Shown here in pieces: positions 33,856 through 38,982 of a stretch of 38,982 nt of DNA. Both the position numbers and the translations under genes were made by a program. The stretch's first letter is position 1; every line of letters begins with the position of its first letter. The stretch is from Eubacterium sp. (GTDB lineage: Bacteria > Bacillota > Clostridia > Oscillospirales > Acutalibacteraceae), in NCBI GenBank assembly GCA_017450645.1, contig JAFSTE010000019.1, positions 1 through 38,982 of the forward strand. Direction: 5' to 3'. Below the pieces are notes generated by a model. The model searched no databases. It was given only the letters and a program-made list of their open reading frames with translations, and was not told the DNA's origin.

Positions 33856-34398
33856 ATGTCAAAGAAAATACTAATCATTTCAAGTAGCATTCGTAACAAA
33901 AGCAATTCTGAGATTCTTGCAAGAGAAGCGGAAAAAGGAGCAATTGCAGCAGGTAACGAGGTTGAGTTTATTTCGTTAAAGAATAAGGACCTTCGTTTTT
34001 GTAAGGGTTGTCTTGCCTGTCAGAAAACGATGAAATGTGTTATTAAAGACGATGTTGCTGAGATTATGGAAAAGGTTAAAAATGCAGACACACTGTTATT
34101 TGCAACACCGATTTATTATTATGAGCTCTGCGGACAACTCAAGACATTACTTGACAGATTAAATCCGCTTTACCCCCAGGAGTACAGTTTCAGAGATGTA
34201 TATCTTATGACTGCTTCTTATGAAACCGGAGACGAGGTTGTTGAAAAAGCTGTCGGAGGAATCAATGGTTGGATTGATTGCTTTGAAAAAGCAAGATATG
34301 CAGGTATATTCAACGGAGGCGGACTCAATGATATGGGTGAAGCATCAAACAAACCTGATGTTCTGAATGCAGCATTTGAATTCGGTAAAGCATTATGA
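33856..34398 (+). CDS. Iron-sulfur flavoprotein / NADPH-dependent FMN reductase family
   Basis: 180 residues of flavodoxin-like fold with FMN loop SSSIRNKSNS (residues 9-18) and the compact cysteine motif C49-x2-C52-x2-C55-x5-C61, which in archaeal and clostridial iron-sulfur flavoproteins binds a [4Fe-4S] cluster. The flavin loop TPIYYYELCG follows. Such proteins reduce quinones, nitro- or metal compounds or O2/H2O2. It starts behind a strong RBS (AAGGAGG) in a transcript from promoter copy A and overlaps the following lipoprotein gene (ATGA). Confidence 0.88.
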   Translation: MSKKILIISSSIRNKSNSEILAREAEKGAIAAGNEVEFISLKNKDLRFCKGCLACQKTMKCVIKDDVAEIMEKVKNADTLLFATPIYYYELCGQLKTLLDRLNPLYPQEYSFRDVYLMTASYETGDEVVEKAVGGINGWIDCFEKARYAGIFNGGGLNDMGEASNKPDVLNAAFEFGKAL

Positions 34399-34901
34399 AA
34401 AAAGTCATAATTGTTATTTCACTGGTGCTTATGATAATCACATTAAGCGCTTGCAGCAGTATCCCGGATGGGAATGAAACAACAAGCACTGCCACAAACG
34501 AAGCATCACAAACAGCATCAGAATCAACAACGAAAAAACCGCAGGCAACAGAAATGAAAGTGAATATCAGTATTAACGGAAAAACCTTCTCTGCAACTCT
34601 CGAAGATAACGAAGCAGCGAAGGAATTATATGAAATCATAAAAAATGACGGCTTGACGATTGGAATGAGCGATTACTCCGGTTTTGAAAAGGTTGGTGCT
34701 CTTGGTCATACGCTGACATCAAACGATAAACAAACCACTACCGAAGCAGGAGACATCGTGCTTTATCAGTCAAATCAGATTGTAATGTTTTACGGTTCCA
34801 ATTCGTGGAGTTATACAAAACTCGGCAAGATAGATGATTTAAGCGGCTGGGAGGAGGCTCTCGGCAGCGGCGATATTACGGCGGAATTTTCTGTCGGTTA
34901 A
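34395..34901 (+). CDS. Cyclophilin-like fold lipoprotein
   Basis: 168 residues: lipoprotein signal with lipobox LSAC (Cys20), a Thr/Ser/Gln-rich linker (about 21-50), then a cyclophilin-like domain (Cyclophil_like family) with conserved segments such as KVGALGHTL, AGDIVLYQSNQIVMFYG and KLGKIDDL. Proteins of this family often lie next to flavin reductases and hydrolases; the function is not known and they lack the prolyl isomerase active site. The start codon overlaps the stop of the preceding flavoprotein gene, implying co-translation. Confidence 0.85.
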   Translation: MKKVIIVISLVLMIITLSACSSIPDGNETTSTATNEASQTASESTTKKPQATEMKVNISINGKTFSATLEDNEAAKELYEIIKNDGLTIGMSDYSGFEKVGALGHTLTSNDKQTTTEAGDIVLYQSNQIVMFYGSNSWSYTKLGKIDDLSGWEEALGSGDITAEFSVG

Positions 34902-34914
34902 CGGAGGAATAATT

Positions 34915-35913
34915 ATGATTAAAACAGCAGAATTGAGATTAACACAGGAATGGGATAAAACCTTTCCGAAGAGCGAAAAGGTTGACCACAGCAAGGTAAC
35001 ATTTGTAAACCGCTACGGCATTACGCTTGCGGCGGATATGTATGTTCCGAAACATGCAGGGGATAAACTCCCTGCAATCGCAGTATGCGGACCTTTCGGC
35101 GCAGTCAAGGAGCAGTGCAGCGGTCTTTATGCACAGACATTGGCGGAACGAGGATTCTTAACGATTGCCTTTGACCCGTCGTTTACCGGCGAAAGCGGAG
35201 GCGAGCCGAGATATATGGCGTCCCCCGATATCAATACCGAGGACTTTATGGCTGCCGTTGATTTCCTTTCGCTTAACGAAAAGGTTGACGCCGACAGAAT
35301 CGGAATTATAGGTATCTGCGGCTGGGGCGGTATGGCTATAAATGCTGCAGCGCTGGATACAAGAATCAAGGCAACGGTTGCCTCCACGATGTACGATATG
35401 ACGCGCGTTAATGCCAAGGGCTATTTTGACAGCGATGACAGCGAAGAAAAGCGTTACGCTGCAAAAGAAGCTATATGTGCGCAGAGGCTTGAGGATTTGA
35501 AAAACGGAGAATACAAGCTCGGCGGCGGTGTAATTGACCCGCTTCCCGAGGATGCGCCGTTCTTTGTTAAAGACTATTATGATTACTACAAAACCGAAAG
35601 AGGATATCATCCTCGTTCCCTCAATTCAAACGGCGGCTGGAATGTTATCGGCTGTGAATCCTTTATCAATCAGCCGATACTGAAGTACAGTAACGAAATC
35701 CGTTCGGCGGTTATGGTTATGCACGGCGACAAGGCTCATTCTTTCTATTTCGGCAGGGACGCCTACAACGATATGATTAACGGAAATAAATATACGGATA
35801 ATAAAGAATTGCTCGTTATTGAAGGCGCGGTTCATACCGACCTTTACGACGGCGGAGACAGCAACGCTATTCCGTTTGATAAGCTTGAGAGTTTTTTCAA
35901 TAAATATTTGTAA
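34915..35913 (+). CDS. Alpha/beta hydrolase (dienelactone hydrolase/YcjY-like)
   Basis: 332 residues with an alpha/beta-hydrolase core. The nucleophile elbow reads G133-I-C-G-W-G-G139, so where serine is usual there is Trp137, leaving Cys135 as the only nearby nucleophile. Candidate Asp272 (MHGDKAHSF) and His307 (GAVHTDL) complete a triad. A cap region lies at about 165-240. No signal peptide. It is third in the operon with an iron-sulfur flavoprotein and a lipoprotein and shares RBS style GGAGGAA. Possible esters, lactones or acyl compounds as substrates; not more can be said. Confidence 0.82.
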   Translation: MIKTAELRLTQEWDKTFPKSEKVDHSKVTFVNRYGITLAADMYVPKHAGDKLPAIAVCGPFGAVKEQCSGLYAQTLAERGFLTIAFDPSFTGESGGEPRYMASPDINTEDFMAAVDFLSLNEKVDADRIGIIGICGWGGMAINAAALDTRIKATVASTMYDMTRVNAKGYFDSDDSEEKRYAAKEAICAQRLEDLKNGEYKLGGGVIDPLPEDAPFFVKDYYDYYKTERGYHPRSLNSNGGWNVIGCESFINQPILKYSNEIRSAVMVMHGDKAHSFYFGRDAYNDMINGNKYTDNKELLVIEGAVHTDLYDGGDSNAIPFDKLESFFNKYL

Positions 35914-35922
35914 TAACTAATT

Positions 35923-35957
35923 AGTACAGTCGATATCATCGGCTGTACTTTTGTTTT
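35923..35957 (+). terminator. Terminator of the hydrolase operon
   Basis: 12-bp stem AGTACAGTCGAT / ATCGGCTGTACT (one G-T pair), loop ATC, then TTTTGTTTT. Its 3' arm holds TGTACT, which stands 17 bp before the next -10 box. Confidence 0.92.
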
Positions 35958-35972
35958 GCATTATGCTATAAT
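35944..35972 (+). promoter_or_regulatory. Promoter module copy B
   Basis: Extended -10 TATGCTATAAT (TATAAT at 35967-35972); the only -35-like hexamer at 17 bp is TGTACT inside the terminator stem. A 23-base string ending TATAATGAAC is identical to that of copy C. Confidence 0.7.
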
Positions 35973-35981
35973 GAACACGAG

Positions 35982-35993
35982 AAATCGGGATTT
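35982..35993. promoter_or_regulatory. Dyad operator copy B
   Basis: AAATC-GG-GATTT, identical to copy A and again 9 bases after the -10 box. Confidence 0.6.
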
Positions 35994-36004
35994 GTAGATT
36001 AAGG

Positions 36005-36028
36005 CGAGAAAAAATACTTCTCGTTTTT
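36005..36028 (+). terminator. Possible attenuator hairpin in the leader of the tannase-like gene
   Basis: CGAGAA / TTCTCG with a seven-base loop followed by TTTTTAATTTT. It stands between promoter copy B and the coding start, 61 bases before the ATG, so it could stop transcription early. The stem is only 6 bp. Confidence 0.5.
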
Positions 36029-36088
36029 AATTTTGGTTTAATTTTGCCGGATAGAATGAAGATAACAACATTGGAAAGGATGTTATTT

Positions 36089-38254
36089 ATGAAACTATCA
36101 AAGGCAGTTATTGCAATCGTATTAGTTGCAGCACTAATTGCAACGATGTGCGCTTGCAGTAAAAAATCAAATTCAAACAACACAACCGCCTCAACAAGCA
36201 CAAGTGCAACAGAGATTGAAGCAGCACTCAATCTTGCAAACAATGAAAATCAGGAATGGACTTATGACAGCAACGCTGACGCATGGGTACTCAGCATTGT
36301 AACAGCGGTAACGAATCCTGAAATTGAGGACCAACAGGGCGTTTCGGTCTGTGTTCCCGGTGCCTATATTAAAGGTATTGATACCGATGGTGACGGTAGC
36401 GCAGATGTAACAGCGGACAACGCAAGCGACGCAGTCAAAGGCTCACTTGTGATTGACTACGAGGCAAAGATAACAAGCACCAACGGTCAGGTTTACACAG
36501 CAGCAACCTGCCCCGTTATTCTTAACACAGGTGCGGCAGGCTACGGCTCACAGAGCAATCAAACAGCAGGAACAACCTATGCTAAAGAAGGATATATCAA
36601 TGTAACCTGCGGTAACAGAGGAAAGCAGGACACAGCAACCGATACTGACGGCAACACCTATTATACGGGTGACGCGCCGCTCTGTCTTGTTGACCAAAAG
36701 AATGCGGCAAGATTTGTTAAATACAATATTCTTCTCGGCAATCTTCCGGGCAACGTTGATTACTTTGTTTCAACAGGCGGCTCGGGCGGCGGCGCTCACG
36801 CAGCGATGTTTGCAGCAACCTCCAACAATTCGGATTACTACGATTACGAAATTGAAGCAGGCGCAGTAGGCGTTTACAAAAATGCGGATGGCACTTATTC
36901 CACAACCGTAACGATTGACGGCAAGGAATATGAGATTTCAGACGGTGCGTGGGGCTGTGTTGCTTACAGTGCTATCACTTCGCTTTATGAAGCGGATATG
37001 GCGCTTGCGTTTGAATACTATCTTGATACCGATTACGATTTCGGTTCTGATTTCAAAGCAAAACTTGCAGAACTTCTTGCAGATGAATACAAGAACTATA
37101 TCAACGACCAAAACTTAACCGTTGACGAAAGCAAGGTAAACCTTGACATTAACTCCGACGGTGATACAGAAGATACCATTAAGCTCACCATTGAGTATGA
37201 TGAAAGCAAATATCCCGAAACCAACGGTTACGGCGGAACATATCTCGATTTCTATCTTGCTGAGTTTATCTCAAATCTTCAGTGGTATATTGATAATCTT
37301 GATTACTCTGAAAACTGGACTTGGTTTGACAGCGACGGCAACGCTCTTTCCGACAGTGAGGTTGCCGCTATGACAACAGCTGACAAAGCGCAGGCATTCC
37401 TTGAAGGCAGATATACTAAAGGAAGTTCGACTTCTAACGATATGCAGGGCGGTCCGGGCGGAAACAGCGGTCCTCCGAGCGGAGATATGAACGGTACGCA
37501 TCCAAGCGGAAATCCCCCGAGTGGCAACGATGGAAATTCAATGGAAGTCGGTACTCCCGACGCAGGCTCAACACAGTCATCAACGGGCAGCACGGACAGT
37601 GCAAACTACAGTAGCTTTGACGAAATGCTTGAAGCATATCAGAGTGATATTGCGTCAATTCAGGAGGGCGATAAATACGGCAACAATATTGTTAATCTCT
37701 ATAATCCGCTTAAATACATTGGCGATAACGATACGGATAATCCGACTTGGACAAGAATTGTAATGGGTGCTTCCGAGGGCGATATGAGTATGTTCTCCTC
37801 GCTCAATATGCAGATTGCCTGGCTGAACGCAGGCGTTGACAGTACGATTGAATGGCAGTGGGACGGCGGTCATGTTCCGAGCGAGGTTCTCGGCGAAAGC
37901 CTTGCCCTCTATGTTGATACCATGTACGGCAAGTATGTTGACGGCGCAGTAGAGATTACAAAATCCGAAGCAACAAAGCAGACAACAAACGGCGACTCCA
38001 CCGAGCAGAGCGGAACAGATATTACCTCCTGGGTAAATTACAAGGACGGCGAGGTTTCGTTCTCACTCGCAGACGCAGCTTCTTACAGAACTGCAGGCGC
38101 TGCAAAAGCAGTCCCCGGATTTGATGTTATAGACTACGGTCAGGAGGACTATGTGTTCGGCAGCAGCACCGCAGATGCAAGGCACTGGGACGAACATCTG
38201 CTCAAAGTGCTTGAAGAGAACAAGGATACACTCAGCGAACTGTTTAATAAATAG
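36089..38254 (+). CDS. Tannase-like (subtype B) lipoprotein esterase
   Basis: 721 residues from ATG 36089 behind GGAAAGGA; an in-frame ATG at 36044 lacks a ribosome site and would mask the lipoprotein signal (lipobox near Cys21/Cys23). The catalytic domain resembles Lactiplantibacillus tannase: SVCVPGAYI, KNAARFVKYN, nucleophile S232 in GGSGGGAH, ADMALAFEY, NPLKYIG, D565 in GASEGDMS and H595 in GGHVPS. The Asp-His distance (30) is close to that in TanLp1 as I remember it (32). A Gly/Pro/Ser-rich linker (about 450-490) is inserted before the Asp, and a segment KAVPGFD...VFG...RHW that I recall lying before the Asp in tannases stands at the C-terminus here. Expected work: hydrolysis of galloyl or related phenolic esters outside the cell. 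Confidence 0.75.
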   Translation: MKLSKAVIAIVLVAALIATMCACSKKSNSNNTTASTSTSATEIEAALNLANNENQEWTYDSNADAWVLSIVTAVTNPEIEDQQGVSVCVPGAYIKGIDTDGDGSADVTADNASDAVKGSLVIDYEAKITSTNGQVYTAATCPVILNTGAAGYGSQSNQTAGTTYAKEGYINVTCGNRGKQDTATDTDGNTYYTGDAPLCLVDQKNAARFVKYNILLGNLPGNVDYFVSTGGSGGGAHAAMFAATSNNSDYYDYEIEAGAVGVYKNADGTYSTTVTIDGKEYEISDGAWGCVAYSAITSLYEADMALAFEYYLDTDYDFGSDFKAKLAELLADEYKNYINDQNLTVDESKVNLDINSDGDTEDTIKLTIEYDESKYPETNGYGGTYLDFYLAEFISNLQWYIDNLDYSENWTWFDSDGNALSDSEVAAMTTADKAQAFLEGRYTKGSSTSNDMQGGPGGNSGPPSGDMNGTHPSGNPPSGNDGNSMEVGTPDAGSTQSSTGSTDSANYSSFDEMLEAYQSDIASIQEGDKYGNNIVNLYNPLKYIGDNDTDNPTWTRIVMGASEGDMSMFSSLNMQIAWLNAGVDSTIEWQWDGGHVPSEVLGESLALYVDTMYGKYVDGAVEITKSEATKQTTNGDSTEQSGTDITSWVNYKDGEVSFSLADAASYRTAGAAKAVPGFDVIDYGQEDYVFGSSTADARHWDEHLLKVLEENKDTLSELFNK

Positions 38255-38266
38255 CTCTGATATGAT

Positions 38267-38304
38267 AAAAGTACAGCTGATAACCTCGGCTGTACTTTTC
38301 TTTT
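38267..38304 (+). terminator. Terminator of the tannase-like gene
   Basis: AAAAGTACAGC / GCTGTACTTTT stem followed by CTTTT; close in sequence to the terminator at 35923. Confidence 0.9.
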
Positions 38305-38319
38305 GCATTATGCTATAAT
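38291..38319 (+). promoter_or_regulatory. Promoter module copy C
   Basis: Extended -10 TATGCTATAAT (TATAAT at 38314-38319) with TGTACT of the terminator arm 17 bp upstream, as in copy B. Confidence 0.7.
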
Positions 38320-38328
38320 GAACCCAAC

Positions 38329-38340
38329 AAATCATGAGTT
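38329..38340. promoter_or_regulatory. Dyad operator copy C (diverged)
   Basis: AAATCATGAGTT, 9 bases after the -10 box. With one flanking base pair it reads ACAA-A-TCATGA-G-TTGT, a near-perfect dyad, diverged in its centre from copies A and B. Confidence 0.5.
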
Positions 38341-38371
38341 GTAAAACAAAGGGCACGGATTCAGGCGAGGC

Positions 38372-38424
38372 GCCATAACGAAGGTTTTGAAAGTAAGTAG
38401 AAACAATCGTTATGGCATTTTGCA
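38372..38424 (+). terminator. Leader hairpin upstream of the short ORF
   Basis: Perfect 10-bp stem GCCATAACGA / TCGTTATGGC with a 25-base loop, then ATTTTGCATTTT. It could be an attenuator or the end of a small RNA started at promoter copy C. Confidence 0.55.
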
Positions 38425-38468
38425 TTTTACAACAATAATTAAAAACATTAATATTGGAGGAAAATGCA

Positions 38469-38531
38469 ATGAAAAAGTATATTGCTGATGAAAAAAACGG
38501 CACTTATGTTATACTAAACGGAAAGGAGTGA
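38469..38531 (+). CDS. Short ORF, 20 codons, with strong ribosome site
   Basis: ATG 38469 follows ATTGGAGGAAAATGCA, a near-ideal RBS. The peptide MKKYIADEKNGTYVILNGKE is unknown to me; its start faintly recalls the beginning of TnpV-type proteins (DEKNG), so it could be the stub of a larger, lost gene. The coding end lies in the 5' arm of the following hairpin. Expression is plausible, function unknown. Confidence 0.45.
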   Translation: MKKYIADEKNGTYVILNGKE

Positions 38532-38555
38532 TAAATTCATTCCTTTCCGTTTAGT
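38513..38555. terminator. Bidirectional terminator before the isomerase-like gene
   Basis: Perfect 15-bp stem ACTAAACGGAAAGGA / TCCTTTCCGTTTAGT with a 13-base loop. It serves the short ORF from the left and the minus-strand gene from the right. Confidence 0.9.
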
Positions 38556-38982
38556 TTAATCAAAAGGATTTTCGGTTTTGTAAGGAAGGGCTTTCGGTTG
38601 GTTGTAGGAAATGTCCTTTATGCCAAAGAATTTAAACACTTCAAAAAGTGCCTTGCCGTAATGACCGAAGGCGACCGCGCCGTGGTGGGGATAATGCTTT
38701 TCAATCAGCACGTGGCGGTAAAATCTGCCCATTTCGGGGATTGCAAAAACACCAATACTGCCGAACGAGCCTGTCGGCACATCAAGGATTTCGCCTTGAG
38801 CAATATACGCACGGATATTGCCCTCGCTGTCGCACTGAAGACGGTAGAAAGTAATATCGCCCGCCGCAATATCGCCCTCAAGCGTGCCTCTTGTGAAATC
38901 CGGATCGCTTCCCTCGGGTTCAAGAAGCCTGTGCTGTATGAGCTGATACTTTACCGCTCTGTCGGCACACATTTTACAGCTC
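38556..38982 (-). CDS. L-fucose/L-arabinose isomerase family protein, C-terminal part (5' end outside the window)
   Basis: The frame is open to the right edge, so only about 141 C-terminal residues are seen; an internal ATG at 38972 is not the true start (SCK precedes it in frame). It matches the C-terminal domain of the fucose isomerase-like family: GDITFYRLQ, YIAQGEILDVPTG, and HHGAVAFGHYGKALFEVFKFFGI, where FucI has a similar NHGV..IGHVGAD stretch. This would isomerise an aldose to a ketose. With the GH2 unit and NahK-like kinase it hints at host- or plant-glycan use. Substrate not certain. Confidence 0.75.
   Translation of the reverse strand, partial: SCKMCADRAVKYQLIQHRLLEPEGSDPDFTRGTLEGDIAAGDITFYRLQCDSEGNIRAYIAQGEILDVPTGSFGSIGVFAIPEMGRFYRHVLIEKHYPHHGAVAFGHYGKALFEVFKFFGIKDISYNQPKALPYKTENPFD

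Noticed and set aside
36044-36088. ATG 36044 as start of the tannase-like protein
   Set aside because: It would place extra residues in front of an obvious lipoprotein signal, and RBS GGAAAGGA points to 36089.
1-38982. CRISPR array, prophage or insertion sequence
   Set aside because: No regularly spaced repeats, integrase, transposase or phage structural genes were seen; the only integration hint is the tRNA-like fragment.

Overview
The window looks like chromosome from a gut-type Firmicute of class Clostridia (Oscillospirales/Ruminococcaceae-like is my inference). Reasons are purine and threonine-family operons with Firmicute sigma-A promoters, BspA-type leucine-rich repeat surface proteins (one ending in a dockerin-like repeat), a DacF-type carboxypeptidase, a PheB-like ACT protein heading hom-lysC, a flavodiiron protein, and an archaeal-type IMP cyclohydrolase in place of bifunctional PurH. 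No phage, transposase, CRISPR array or intact rRNA/tRNA gene was found.

Left part (1-20.5 kb, mostly housekeeping). The 3' part of tuf is followed by a secreted leucine-rich repeat protein. Next comes a purine operon purE-purM-purN-purO-purD behind a good promoter, then a MacA-like adaptor and MacB-like permease pair with no ATPase gene, and a D-Ala-D-Ala carboxypeptidase. On the minus strand lie a flavodiiron protein and a flavin reductase. A NahK-like sugar kinase, a small membrane protein and a second leucine-rich repeat protein follow. The minus-strand operon pheB-like/hom/lysC and a divergent AI-2E family permease close this part.

Junction (20.5-21.0 kb). This is a gene-free stretch of about 500 bases. 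It holds a minus-strand piece resembling the 3' half of a tRNA-Leu, nested inverted repeats and a strong hairpin terminator. It is either a non-coding RNA gene or an integration relic, and glutamate codon preference changes across it (GAG to its left, GAA to its right).

Right part (21-39 kb, accessory). A LysR regulator faces a redox cluster: flavodoxin, small membrane protein, aldo/keto reductase, flavodoxin lipoprotein, another flavodoxin, LtrA-like protein, carboxymuconolactone decarboxylase-cupin fusion, DUF4405-like membrane protein and a monooxygenase-like protein. An AraC regulator then faces a glycan unit (DUF5107-TPR protein and a GH2 enzyme). After that come an iron-sulfur flavoprotein, a cyclophilin-like lipoprotein, an alpha/beta hydrolase, a tannase-like lipoprotein, and a 20-codon ORF. 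The truncated gene at the right edge looks like an L-fucose isomerase-family protein.

The most distinctive pattern is a promoter-plus-dyad module. It occurs three times (33.8, 36.0 and 38.3 kb) with exactly 9 nt between the -10 box and a 12-bp dyad, in front of the flavoprotein operon, the tannase-like gene and the short ORF. This suggests a local regulon with a dedicated repressor or a leader-RNA mechanism. Together with the flavodoxins, the region may handle plant polyphenols, quinones or other electrophiles; that function is inference.
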